Positions 36,009 through 44,215 of a DNA stretch of 64,000 bases are shown in pieces. Location of the stretch: positions 124,001 through 188,000 of the forward strand of contig FOIY01000004.1 in the NCBI GenBank assembly GCA_900111435.1, in the 5' to 3' direction. The DNA is from Ruminococcaceae bacterium KH2T8 (lineage in GTDB: Bacteria > Bacillota > Clostridia > Saccharofermentanales > Saccharofermentanaceae). The translations under genes and the position numbers were made by a program. A model generated the notes under the pieces. It searched no databases. It worked only from the letters and a program-made list of their open reading frames with translations, and was not told where the DNA came from. The first letter of the stretch is position 1; each line of letters starts with the position of its first letter.

Positions 36009-36170
36009 TCATGCTCGTTCATCCAACACTCTCTGAGCTCTGTCGTTCATTATCACGATCACTTCGTCGAGAGTTTTATCTCCGCAGTAGTAAGCCTGCA
36101 TCTCCTCATAGACTATGATCTCGATGTCAGTGTCGGAGGACATGATGTGATCGATGGACAGCGCTTTAGT
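36009..36170 (-). pseudogene. C-terminal remnant of an ABC extracellular solute-binding protein
   Basis: A 53-codon minus-strand frame ends at 36009 and begins after an in-frame TGA at 36173-36171. It reads SIDHIMSSDTDIEIIVYEEM, then YYCGDKTLDEVI and NDRAQRVLDE, the typical C-terminal helices of family 1 sugar-binding lipoproteins. The 5' 85-90 per cent is missing. No transporter gene is left nearby. Confidence 0.65.
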
Positions 36171-36177
36171 TCATATA

Positions 36178-36212
36178 AAAACTTGTTTGTTCAAGTTGGA
36201 CAAACAAGTTTT
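36178..36212. repeat. Perfect 12-base inverted repeat
   Basis: AAAACTTGTTTG (36178-36189) and CAAACAAGTTTT (36201-36212) surround an 11-base loop. A nested ACTTG/CAAGT pair (36181-36196) lies inside. It could be an operator for the MATE gene promoter 45 bases downstream, an old terminator, or a scar end at the pseudogene. Confidence 0.6.
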
Positions 36213-36255
36213 GTGTGTGCTCGCTTCTCAAGTCCTCGCCCCGTCCGCTTACTTA

Positions 36256-36284
36256 TTGACATTCTTTTTATATTATTTTATTGT
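36256..36284 (+). promoter_or_regulatory. Promoter of the second MATE gene
   Basis: TTGACA (36256-36261) and TATTGT (36279-36284) are 17 bases apart, then AGGAG at 36295 and the ATG at 36308. Confidence 0.7.
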
Positions 36285-36307
36285 TCTCCCCATAGGAGAA
36301 TTCAAGT

Positions 36308-37654
36308 ATGGAAGAAAATAAGATGGGCGTAATGCCCGTGAAACCCCTTATCCTGTCGATGTCCCTGCCAATGATGGCTTCGATGCTCGTACAGGCTCTT
36401 TATAACATCGTAGACAGTATATTTGTTGCACGCGTATCCGAGAATGCCGTTACGGCGGTAACTCTCGTATTCCCGATGCAGAATCTTATGATAGCCCTCG
36501 GAATGGGTGCCGGCGTAGGTGTTAACGCCCTCCTGTCGAAGGGACTTGGCGAGAAGAATTATCAGCATTCCGATAATGCCGCCAATATGGGTCTTCTCCT
36601 TACAGGTTTTCACTACATCTTTTTCCTTTTGGTAGGACTTTTTATCTCAAAGATATTCATCAACTCTCAGACGGATGATCCGGAGATCGCAGCATATGCC
36701 ATCTCATATTTAAGGATCATCTCGGTTCTTTCTTTCGGATGCTTCTTTCAGGTAATGCTCGAAAGGCTCCTGCAGTCCACGGGCAGAACACACCTTAGCA
36801 TGATCTCGCAGATGAGCGGTGCGATCATCAATATCATCCTCGATCCCATCATGATCTTCGGACTCTTCGGATTCCCGAGGCTGGAGGTCGCAGGTGCCGC
36901 TCTTGCCACATGTGTCGGACAGATATGCGCCGCATGCATAGGTATATTCCTGAACCTTAAGCGTAACCCCGATATCCATCTGTCGTTCAGCAGAATCTTC
37001 AAGCCTCACGGCGAGACGATCAAGAGCATCTATTTCATCGGTGTTCCCTCTATGCTCATGATGGCCATCGGTTCAATAATGACATACTTCATGAACATCA
37101 TAACGGGTAAATTCTCGTCGACGGCTCAGGCCGTATTCGGAGTATATTTCAGGCTCCAGAGCTTCTTCTTCATGCCCGTCTTCGGCCTTAACAACGGACT
37201 TATCCCCGTAATGGCCTATAACTACGGCGCCAAGAGGAAGGACAGGATCATGGAGGCACTGAAGTTTTCCCTGTTCCTCGGCGTAGGCATAATGCTCATG
37301 GGTACGCTCGTCTTCGGATTGTTCCCCCAGTATCTTCTCATGATCTTCAAGGCATCCGATGAGATGGTAAGGATCGGTGTTCCCGCGCTTCGTACGATCG
37401 GATTGAGCTATCCGATGGCAGCCGTTGCCATCATGCTGGGCTCGGTATTCCAGGCCTTTGCCAAGAGCTATTATTCATTCTTCGTATCCATCGCAAGACA
37501 GCTTCTTGTCCTTATCCCCGTTGCATGGCTTCTTTCCATGACAGGAGTTATCAATAGTGTCTGGTGGGCATTCCCCATCGCGGAGGTAGTATCTCTTTCT
37601 GTTACGACAGTATTCTTCAGGAAGGTCAAGAGGACAGTTATCGACACACTTTAA
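36308..37654 (+). CDS. MATE family efflux protein
   Basis: 448 residues with twelve helices. The start ([32 protein letters not shown], then [13 protein letters not shown]) is typical of the DinF/MepA-like group of MATE transporters. Function: drug or metabolite export by cation antiport. It is followed after 14 bases by nfo, so the two could share a transcript. Confidence 0.92.
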   Translation: MEENKMGVMPVKPLILSMSLPMMASMLVQALYNIVDSIFVARVSENAVTAVTLVFPMQNLMIALGMGAGVGVNALLSKGLGEKNYQHSDNAANMGLLLTGFHYIFFLLVGLFISKIFINSQTDDPEIAAYAISYLRIISVLSFGCFFQVMLERLLQSTGRTHLSMISQMSGAIINIILDPIMIFGLFGFPRLEVAGAALATCVGQICAACIGIFLNLKRNPDIHLSFSRIFKPHGETIKSIYFIGVPSMLMMAIGSIMTYFMNIITGKFSSTAQAVFGVYFRLQSFFFMPVFGLNNGLIPVMAYNYGAKRKDRIMEALKFSLFLGVGIMLMGTLVFGLFPQYLLMIFKASDEMVRIGVPALRTIGLSYPMAAVAIMLGSVFQAFAKSYYSFFVSIARQLLVLIPVAWLLSMTGVINSVWWAFPIAEVVSLSVTTVFFRKVKRTVIDTL

Positions 37655-37668
37655 AAGGAGTTAGTACC

Positions 37669-38499
37669 ATGATCAATATCGGTTGTCACCTGAGCAGTTC
37701 CGGCGGATTCCTCGCCATGGGTAAGCACGCTACCGAACTCGGAGCGGATACTTTCGCTTTCTTTACTCGTAACCCCAGGGGCGGAAGCGCCAAGGAGATA
37801 GATCCCAAGGATGCCGAGGCGCTCGTAGAGTATATGAAGGAGAATAACTTCGGAAAGCTCGTGGCTCATGCGCCCTATACCATGAATGTCTGTGCCGCCA
37901 AGCCCGATATCAGGGAATTCTCTCGAAATGTCTTGAAGGACGATATAAAGCGCATGGAATATGTGCCGGGCAACTACTATAACTTCCATCCCGGTTCTCA
38001 TGTAGGTCAGGGCGCTGAGGAAGCTATCCCCATGATCGCCGACGCGCTTAACGAAGCGATGTTCGAAGACCAGAAGACGATCGTACTTCTCGAGACCATG
38101 GCGGGCAAGGGCTCGGAGGTCGGAAGGAATTTCGAGGAGCTGAAGGCGATAATCGACAGGGTAGAGCTCAAGGACAAGATCGGCGTATGCTTTGATACAT
38201 GTCACACATGGGACGGCGGCTACGATGTCGTAGGTAATATCGACGCGGTCCTCGATGAGTTCGATAAGGTCATCGGTCTCGAAAGGCTCTACGCGCTTCA
38301 CCTTAATGACAGCAAGAACCCCATGGATTCCCATAAGGACAGACACGAGAAGATCGGCGAAGGTGAGCTCGGTGCAGACGGTATCCGCCGCGTGATCACT
38401 CATCCGCTCCTGCAGGGTAAGCCCTTTATCCTCGAGACTCCTAATGAGGACGAGGGCTACAAGAAGGAGATCGCTCTTATCAGATCCTGGATGGTCTAA
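37669..38499 (+). CDS. nfo: Endonuclease IV (AP endonuclease)
   Basis: 276 residues. It shows all the metal sites of the family: [62 protein letters not shown] and ETPNEDEGY. It cuts DNA at abasic sites in base-excision repair. The ATG at 37669 follows AAAAGGAG; the longer upstream frame lies inside the MATE gene. The FkbM gene ends seven bases away on the other strand. Confidence 0.96.
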   Translation: MINIGCHLSSSGGFLAMGKHATELGADTFAFFTRNPRGGSAKEIDPKDAEALVEYMKENNFGKLVAHAPYTMNVCAAKPDIREFSRNVLKDDIKRMEYVPGNYYNFHPGSHVGQGAEEAIPMIADALNEAMFEDQKTIVLLETMAGKGSEVGRNFEELKAIIDRVELKDKIGVCFDTCHTWDGGYDVVGNIDAVLDEFDKVIGLERLYALHLNDSKNPMDSHKDRHEKIGEGELGADGIRRVITHPLLQGKPFILETPNEDEGYKKEIALIRSWMV

Positions 38500-38506
38500 A
38501 TGGTTC

Positions 38507-39547
38507 TCAGACGAAGATGAATGCCGTATCCCACCCGGGGACATGCGGCAGGTGACGCATATAGATCTTATAGTCGTCCCTTATCTTCAGTACTTCCAAA
38601 GGCAGATCAAAGATATCCTCGCTCCTGTGATAGCACGCGATGTGCATCACGGGGCGATATTTTTTTATGGATTCCTTAGCGCCTTCTATGGCTTTGTGCT
38701 CGTTACCTTCGACGTCGAACTTAATAAAGTCGACTTTCGCTCCATTGAGTATATCGTCGACTGTGGTGCTCTCGATGTCACCGCCGTCCTTGGCTTCGTG
38801 GACGCCGCGGCCCTTGCTCGTGTCGATATGGGTAGTGCCGCTCTTATCCGAGATCAGCGCATTGATGTATGTGATGTTATCGATATGGGATGTATTCTCG
38901 TTTAGTTTCCTGAAATTCCTCTTATCGGGTTCGACCGCATAGATCCTTTCGATCGTCGGGCAGACGTCGGTGTATTTTAAGATCGTATCGCCGTTGTAGG
39001 CCCCCAGATCCACGAAAGTAGCATTGTCCGGGAGGCGGATCAGGGAGTTTTCCTCGTCAGGTGTGGTCTCACATGCCTTGAGCGGCTCGATGCTTCCGGT
39101 GAGCTTATTTGTAACAGTGTTAACCATGGTCTTTACGGACAGATCATCCTCCAATCGGGCCGTCACATCTGTGATCTCGGACCTGTGCTTCTCGTAAAAG
39201 GCACGGTCGAAGATATTCTTGCCGTAGACGGGGACATCGGGTGCATAGAATTCGCACTGCGAAGCGATGCGGTCGACGTTTGAAAGGACCTCCGGGCGGG
39301 GAGAGCCGAAGCACATAAGGACGATCATGTCCTTTCCGAGGCGCTCGAGGCAGCTTTCGAAGCTTTCGACCTTGAATCCCTTGAAGGAGCGATCCCTTAC
39401 AAATCCGCTGCTCGCGAAGACGCCCTTTACCTTATCGAGGGTGCTGTCCTTCTCGAGTTTTGCCATGATCTTGTCGGCGCCGTCACCCGTTCCGTAAAGG
39501 GCGATGGGCCTGTCAGTTGCTTTCAGGTAATTCCACAAGTCTTCCAT
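38507..39547 (-). CDS. FkbM family methyltransferase
   Basis: 346 residues. The C-terminal half (about 185-320) is an FkbM methyltransferase: VDLGAYNGD as the SAM loop, YAVEPDKRNF, and KFDVEGNEHKAIEGA. Residues 1-110 form a Rossmann-like N-terminal part (ALYGTGDGADKI) seen in sugar-linked FkbM proteins. It probably O-methylates a glycan or a small metabolite. There is no ribosome site before the ATG; a GATAAA nine bases upstream suggests a very short leader. No glycan gene cluster surrounds it. Confidence 0.85.
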   Translation of the reverse strand: MEDLWNYLKATDRPIALYGTGDGADKIMAKLEKDSTLDKVKGVFASSGFVRDRSFKGFKVESFESCLERLGKDMIVLMCFGSPRPEVLSNVDRIASQCEFYAPDVPVYGKNIFDRAFYEKHRSEITDVTARLEDDLSVKTMVNTVTNKLTGSIEPLKACETTPDEENSLIRLPDNATFVDLGAYNGDTILKYTDVCPTIERIYAVEPDKRNFRKLNENTSHIDNITYINALISDKSGTTHIDTSKGRGVHEAKDGGDIESTTVDDILNGAKVDFIKFDVEGNEHKAIEGAKESIKKYRPVMHIACYHRSEDIFDLPLEVLKIRDDYKIYMRHLPHVPGWDTAFIFV

Positions 39548-39597
39548 AAGTTAAGTTTATCACAGGTGTATAATAGTTCGTATTGGAGGTAAGGTTA

Positions 39598-40491
39598 ATG
39601 ATAAAGATCGAAAACCTTTCGCATTCTTTCGGAAAGAATGTCGTCCTGGAAGACGTTAATATGGAGGCGAATGATGCTTCGATATTGGGATTAGTCGGTA
39701 TCAACGGCGCAGGTAAATCAACCCTCTTAAGGCTCATCTCGGGCGTATATGTTCCTCAGAAGGGTACAGTGACTTATGATGACGAAAGCCCTCTCGAAGC
39801 AGAGACAAGGAAAGATATCTTCCTTCTGCCCGACGACCCGTACTATACGAATTCCACTACATGTAACGAACTCTTTAAGCTATATAAGAATTTCTATCCT
39901 GAAATAAACAGGGAGACTTTCGAGGAGATCACGGCACACTTCAGGCTCCCAAAGAATAAGCCCATCAAGAGCTTTTCCAAGGGTATGAGACGCCAGGTAT
40001 TCGTAGCGCTGGCTTTTGCGGTGGCACCTAAGTATCTGCTCCTCGATGAGGCTTTCGACGGCCTCGACCCTCTGGCACGTATGATGTTCAAGGAAAGACT
40101 CAAGGAACTCGTTAAGGAGAAGGGCAGCACGGTTATAATCTCGAGCCATGCTTTAAAGGAGCTCGAGGACTTCTGTGATTCCTATGTCATGATCGACAGC
40201 AAGCACATCATGAGTTCTGGCTCGATGCTCGAAAAGAGCATGGATCTTTGTAAGTTCCAGATGGCTTTCACCGATCAGATCAACGAGCAGACCTTCGCGT
40301 CGCTTCCAATAAAGTCGCTGAAGATAGTCGGCAGGTTCGCAACGATCGTCCTCGAAGGCAACGAGTACGACATGAGAGCTAAGCTCGATGAACTTTCTCC
40401 CGCCGTAATAGACAGACTCGATGTTAATTTCGAGGAAGCATTTATCGGCGATATCGATAAGAGGATAAGGGGGGAAGAGATCAATGGTTAA
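39598..40491 (+). CDS. ABC ATPase of a two-gene exporter
   Basis: 297 residues. Walker A GINGAGKSTLL, signature FSKGMRRQV, Walker B LLLDEAFDGLDPL, switch His in SSHALKE. The C-terminal 80 residues are the variable part. A TATAAT lies at 39570-39575 and GGAGG precedes the ATG. With the permease downstream it resembles YtrB-type units, normally controlled by a GntR regulator, but no such gene is present here. The substrate is not known. Confidence 0.9.
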   Translation: MIKIENLSHSFGKNVVLEDVNMEANDASILGLVGINGAGKSTLLRLISGVYVPQKGTVTYDDESPLEAETRKDIFLLPDDPYYTNSTTCNELFKLYKNFYPEINRETFEEITAHFRLPKNKPIKSFSKGMRRQVFVALAFAVAPKYLLLDEAFDGLDPLARMMFKERLKELVKEKGSTVIISSHALKELEDFCDSYVMIDSKHIMSSGSMLEKSMDLCKFQMAFTDQINEQTFASLPIKSLKIVGRFATIVLEGNEYDMRAKLDELSPAVIDRLDVNFEEAFIGDIDKRIRGEEING

Positions 40492-41581
40492 GTATTTTAC
40501 ATACCACATGAAGAAGACCGTCATACGATTTGTCGTTATGGCTCTTTTTCTCGTAATGATGGCCAATTCTTTTACTGTCACGAGTTACAGTTACATGGGT
40601 ATCGATAATGTCAACGTATCTTTGTCCTCGTTCTCGGTATTTGCGATCGTAGCGCCTGCAATAGTGGCGGCACTTGAGTTCTCGCAGTTCATGAACAGGC
40701 GTAATCTCGATACGTGGTTCTCGCTTCCCATAAGCAGGAGAGATCTTTTTATCGTTCATTTTGCTAACGGCGCCATCCAACTTATCGTGTCCGTATTGCT
40801 GGGTGCGGTGTTGGCGGCGGTCAGGATAGGTATGGAGCCGGCTCTTGATCTTGCATGGCTGTTCCCTTACATTCTCTGTGTTATAGGAGCCATGCTGCTG
40901 CTCTACATGCTCTATTCGTTCTTCTTCGTATCGGCGAATAACGTATTTGACGGCTGTTTATTCATGTCGGGAGCTTTCTTCATTCCTCTTTCGGCATTTT
41001 CGATATTTCAGAAGTTCTTTCTGGCTTTCGCTTCGCGGAATAGTGACTTTGGAGGATACGATACGCTCTCCAAGATCCCTTTCGACGGAGCAGGTATCTT
41101 CTCGGTCATTGTTGACCTGGCGTCAAAGTTCACTGCTCTGATCGAGCCTTCGCAGGATACCGAAATCTACGATTCTTTCTACAGAGTCCAGACTCCCGAG
41201 GTCAGCATACCTCAGGCATGCCTTTGGTTCGCCATCTGTATCGCGGCCTTTATGGGTGCGATCTATGTATTCAAGACAAAGAAGACAGAAGCAGTAAGCG
41301 GCATATCGGAAACATGGTTCGGCTATAAGATCCTGATACCTCTTTGTTCGTGTGCGATACTTCAGACTACCGCCATGGCAACGGCTTCGATGCGTGGCGA
41401 GAACGGTATGAGCGAATGGCTTTCCCTTGCCGGACTGATACCTGCATTCATCGGAATCTTCGTGGCTTATGTCATCTTCAGGAGAGGCGTAAAGTTCAAG
41501 ATCTCCGATCTTATCTCGGCCGGCGTGATCATCGTTTTCTATATCGCAAGCTTTATCATCTTCAAGGTTGCGATCGGTTAA
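40484..41581 (+). CDS. ABC permease partner
   Basis: 365 residues with about eight hydrophobic helices in two groups, split by a polar loop near 180-240. It overlaps the ATPase gene by eight bases. An LDTWFSLPISRRDLF segment near 75-90 is the cytoplasmic loop usual in such permeases. It is the membrane part of the exporter. Its stop codon lies inside the promoter of tRNA-Ala. Confidence 0.85.
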   Translation: MVKYFTYHMKKTVIRFVVMALFLVMMANSFTVTSYSYMGIDNVNVSLSSFSVFAIVAPAIVAALEFSQFMNRRNLDTWFSLPISRRDLFIVHFANGAIQLIVSVLLGAVLAAVRIGMEPALDLAWLFPYILCVIGAMLLLYMLYSFFFVSANNVFDGCLFMSGAFFIPLSAFSIFQKFFLAFASRNSDFGGYDTLSKIPFDGAGIFSVIVDLASKFTALIEPSQDTEIYDSFYRVQTPEVSIPQACLWFAICIAAFMGAIYVFKTKKTEAVSGISETWFGYKILIPLCSCAILQTTAMATASMRGENGMSEWLSLAGLIPAFIGIFVAYVIFRRGVKFKISDLISAGVIIVFYIASFIIFKVAIG

Positions 41582-41606
41582 CACCACCTGACGATGGTGC
41601 TATAAT
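41578..41606 (+). promoter_or_regulatory. Promoter of the tRNA-Ala gene
   Basis: TTAACA (41578-41583) and a perfect TATAAT (41601-41606) are 17 bases apart, 12 bases upstream of the tRNA. A small CACCA/TGGTG dyad lies in the spacer. Confidence 0.8.
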
Positions 41607-41617
41607 TACTTCTGCAT

Positions 41618-41693
41618 GGGGGCGTAGCTCACCTGGGAGAGCGTTGCATTCGCATTGCAGAGGTAGTGGGTTCAAGTCCCATCGTCTCCACCA
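41618..41693 (+). tRNA. tRNA-Ala (CGC anticodon)
   Basis: 76 bases with encoded CCA. The acceptor GGGGGCG pairs with CGTCTCC (two GU pairs). The D arm TAGCTC...GAGCG is normal, and the anticodon stem TTGCA/TGCAG holds loop TTCGCAT with CGC at 34-36. The T arm GTGGGTTCAAGTCCCAT is regular. It reads GCG. Confidence 0.95.
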
Positions 41694-41706
41694 GAATATT
41701 TGATGT

Positions 41707-41748
41707 TACCCCCATTTCTTGGACCGTAAGGTACAATAAATGGGGGTA
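41707..41748 (+). terminator. Long hairpin after tRNA-Ala
   Basis: TACCCCCATTT (41707-41717) and AAATGGGGGTA (41738-41748) form an 11-pair perfect stem with a 20-base loop. It sits 13 bases after the tRNA. There is no T-run after it, so termination is plausible but not certain. Confidence 0.5.
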
Positions 41749-41807
41749 TTGCATAATTATGAATCACAATACAAAACAATAACGGACTTAAAGGATAAAA
41801 GACTGAT

Positions 41808-42473
41808 ATGTTTAAATCGTCAGAAGAAAGAAAACAAGAGAGCATTATGATCCTTTCGAAACTGAAAATTCCTTATATTGAGCATCTGCCCGCAATAGAA
41901 GATTCAACACAAGTAGAGCTTAAAGATGTAGATCTTATTTGCAAAAAAGCCATTGCAACTTTGTTGATCATTCAGGTAGCTCACGATGCGTTGAGAGGCG
42001 AGTTCAAAAAGTCGAAGGGACTCTTTAGCGATGAGTTAAAGAAATATGGCGTAGAGGAATACTTAAGCAGGAAGGAAAACAATGTCCTGAATGGGTATTA
42101 TTCGAAGCAGGATCTGCTCGATATAACCTGGGAATATGAGACATATTGGGCTCTGGTATGGGCTCTAGGTCTTATTGACAGCGAGGAAATGGATATTCCG
42201 AATAAAAACGCTGATTGGATGAAAGCTATACGTCTCGTCAGCGAAAGTAACAGCTACGAGGATTTCAAGGCTCAAGTAAAACTCCGTGGCATTGAAGAGA
42301 TCCTTGATATGCTTGACCTGTATTACAGATATAATTGGGCAACAGTCGAAGCCCGTGTTCGCTCAAGAGGCAGATTGAAGATAAGTCATGAGGTCGTAGT
42401 CGAGAGGCGAAAAGGTTTGGAATGGCTTATTTCTTCAGAGGAAGATTGGGACGACATATCGTTAGATACATAA
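41808..42473 (+). CDS. DUF4272 protein
   Basis: 221 residues matching DUF4272 in its key stretches: RKQESIMILSKLKIPYIEHL, WEYETYWALVWALGLID and YRYNWATVEARVRSRG, with ERRKGLEWLI near the end. It is soluble and alpha-helical with no catalytic motif. Codon use is more A/T-rich than in neighbours (many AAA, GAA, ATT), suggesting later arrival. Functions in this family are unknown. Confidence 0.82.
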   Translation: MFKSSEERKQESIMILSKLKIPYIEHLPAIEDSTQVELKDVDLICKKAIATLLIIQVAHDALRGEFKKSKGLFSDELKKYGVEEYLSRKENNVLNGYYSKQDLLDITWEYETYWALVWALGLIDSEEMDIPNKNADWMKAIRLVSESNSYEDFKAQVKLRGIEEILDMLDLYYRYNWATVEARVRSRGRLKISHEVVVERRKGLEWLISSEEDWDDISLDT

Positions 42474-42628
42474 ATACTCAAAATGTAAAGCCTGTGCGAC
42501 ATCATCTGTCTTAAAAGCACGTTCTGATTGGTGTACATGTAAATACCCGTGTGACATAATGAATTCACGGTTATCCGTATTCACTGTTTCGGCCGACAGA
42601 AGATCTTTAAAGACAAGGAGACAGCACT

Positions 42629-43333
42629 ATGAGTTTAGGTAATAACATTCAATATCTGCGTAAGATCAACAAGCTGAAACAGGAACAGTTCGCGGAGAAG
42701 ATGGGCGTCAGCAGACAGACCGTTTCACGTTGGGAGTCGGGTGAGGTCACACCGGATCTTTCAAAGCTGGTGGAGATGTGTTCACTGTTTTCCTGCAGTA
42801 TGGATGAACTGGTCAGAGGAGACCTGACTTCCAAAGGTGAGATCTATTCGGATGTAACGATCCGGAAAGTTCCTGCTTTCCGAATGGCAAAGTATATCGT
42901 GATCTCTCAGGCTCCTGAAGATGACGTTCACACTCACATGAGATCATGGGGCGAAAAGAGCGGGCTTCTCGCGGCTGCCCCGAATGCAAAAATGATCGGT
43001 TGGGATTTCCCCTTTGTATCCCAGGAACAGGCCATGCGTTTTGGGATGCACGGATATGCCGCGGCATATATCCTTCCCGAAGGATTTCAAACGGATCTTG
43101 AGGGCGTGCAATACTGCGATAACAGTGAAGCCGACTATGCGGTGATCACGGTAAAGGATCCGATGGTACAGCCTTTCGAGCGTATCCCGCTCGGGTATAA
43201 ACACATCATGGATTACCTGGAAACAAACAACATCAAGGGCAGACAGAGTGATGATGTTATCGGCTGTTTTGAGTATGAATATGAGAAAGACGGCATCGGG
43301 TACATGGATATCTACGTCTGTGTAGAAGTATAA
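42629..43333 (+). CDS. XRE regulator with GyrI-like effector domain
   Basis: 234 residues. A Cro/C1-type helix-turn-helix (1-65: QFAEKMGVSRQTVSRWESGE) is joined to a GyrI/AraC effector-binding-like domain (about 75-234: TIRKVPAFRMAKYIVIS, then YAAAYILPEGF and FERIPLGYKHIMDYLE). The fusion suggests a small-molecule-sensing repressor, by analogy with drug-binding GyrI-like domains. It has a GGAG site. No target gene other than itself is obvious. Confidence 0.88.
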   Translation: MSLGNNIQYLRKINKLKQEQFAEKMGVSRQTVSRWESGEVTPDLSKLVEMCSLFSCSMDELVRGDLTSKGEIYSDVTIRKVPAFRMAKYIVISQAPEDDVHTHMRSWGEKSGLLAAAPNAKMIGWDFPFVSQEQAMRFGMHGYAAAYILPEGFQTDLEGVQYCDNSEADYAVITVKDPMVQPFERIPLGYKHIMDYLETNNIKGRQSDDVIGCFEYEYEKDGIGYMDIYVCVEV

Positions 43334-43432
43334 AACTTAACGGTTAATATATATAAGAAACAAAAAGAGGAGAATCGAATCCGTGAGGAGAGCGGGCGTT
43401 TTTTGTATTTTGAGCCTCGCGGGCGGCGTATC

Positions 43433-43706
43433 GGGAACCGGATTAGTGCCGATCGGCTGTGCGGTTCCCAGAAGTTGCAATTTGAAGGGTTCTGTACACC
43501 TTTTTGGAGGTCGCTGTTCCCGGAATCTTCAAAAATGAGGTTTCTGTGAACCATACCGGCCTAAAAGGTTCCCGGAATTTCAAATAATAATGGTTCTGGG
43601 AACGAAATCCAGCTAAAAGTTCCCAGAACTGCGATTTTTTGGTTTCCGGGAACTTTCGAGCCTTAAATAGTTCTCGGAATTGCGGAAAATCCAACTTCCG
43701 GGAACC
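43433..43706 (+). repeat. Array of five stem-loop units with 51-52 base period
   Basis: Units start with GTTCCCrGAA (or GTTCTCGGAA) at 43464, 43516, 43568, 43619 and 43670. In each, 12-15 variable bases follow, then a partner arm of the GGTTCTGGGAAC kind, then 13-16 bases that mostly end in TAAAA or TAAATA. A half unit (GGGAACCG at 43433) precedes the first. Stems are conserved by compensating changes; loops and spacers are not. The rest of the 43334-43859 gap shows a promoter-like TTGACC (43798) and a hairpin at 43827. Confidence 0.75.
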
Positions 43707-43826
43707 GACACACCAAAGCAGTGCGTAGATCAATGTATCTATATAGAGCAGAAGACCAAGTGGTGGAAGCCGGTTTAAGAAAATACTGTATTTCGTATTG
43801 ACCTGGTCTTTGGGGCCGGGCTTATG

Positions 43827-43856
43827 ATCCCTCCGTAAAGAAAAAACAGGAGGGAT
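43827..43856 (+). promoter_or_regulatory. Hairpin that covers the ribosome site of the creatininase remnant
   Basis: ATCCCTCC (43827-43834) pairs perfectly with GGAGGGAT (43849-43856), and the latter is the Shine-Dalgarno for the ATG at 43860. The structure would hide the ribosome site. Confidence 0.5.
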
Positions 43857-43859
43857 CAA

Positions 43860-44105
43860 ATGCAGGATCTGAGCTTATTAACGTGGAAAGAGATCAAGGA
43901 GATCGATAAGGAAAAGAGTATTGTCTTTGCGGTGATGGCGCCCATAGAAGAACACGGGTGGCATCTGCCGCTGGCAACCGATCTTATCGAAGGTGAGTAC
44001 TGGAGTAAAGGGGCGATGAAGATCGTCGAAGACAGGTCAGATGCAACGTGTTTTTACCTGCCTTCTTTTCCGTCCAGGCCGAGGTATTTGCTTGTCTTCA
44101 GGTGA
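43860..44105 (+). pseudogene. Creatininase-family protein, N-terminal remnant
   Basis: The first 65 codons match the creatininase family: LTWKEIKEID, then VMAPIEEHGWHLPLATDLIEG, with the metal ligands Glu, His and Asp. After LPSFP the match stops and the frame ends 15 codons later; a complete protein would be about 250 residues. The 3' part is replaced by a minus-strand remnant, so this is a deletion product. Confidence 0.75.
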
Positions 44106-44215
44106 GCTATCGCGGCGCAGATAGGATTAAGTCTGAGGCCTCTGCCTTCAGCTATCGATACGACCGAATTATCCTTCTTGCTTCCTGTATAATTATCTCC
44201 GAACAGCTTCCTGCC
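44054..44215 (-). pseudogene. Unrecognised C-terminal remnant downstream of the LysR gene
   Basis: In the same frame as the LysR gene and immediately past its stop codon, 53 further codons stay open and look coding: DNSVVSIAEGRGLRLNPIC, then HLKTSKYLGLDG. The codon choice is like the genome's. The family was not recognised. It overlaps the far end of the creatininase remnant head-on, marking a rearrangement junction near 44065. Confidence 0.35.

Noticed and set aside
36006-36332. 108-residue plus-strand frame before the MATE gene
   Set aside because: It crosses the SBP remnant, the inverted repeat and the MATE promoter; no ribosome site.
37651-38544. 297-residue minus-strand frame opposite nfo
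   Set aside because: Antisense of a gene with all endonuclease IV motifs.
41618-43333. Integrative element at tRNA-Ala
   Set aside because: No integrase is present and I saw no direct repeat of the tRNA 3' end downstream within the window; only the base composition of DUF4272 hints at transfer.
43433-43706. CRISPR array or tandem guide-RNA array
   Set aside because: No identical repeat of 20 or more bases, repeats are stem-loops that vary by compensating changes, spacers are only 12-16 bases, and no cas-like or other effector gene is nearby.
43443-43859. 138-residue minus-strand frame with repeating FREL-like motifs
   Set aside because: The apparent protein repeats come from the DNA repeat. 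Three of the unit spacings are not the multiples of three needed to keep one frame in register, and there is no ribosome site before the ATG.
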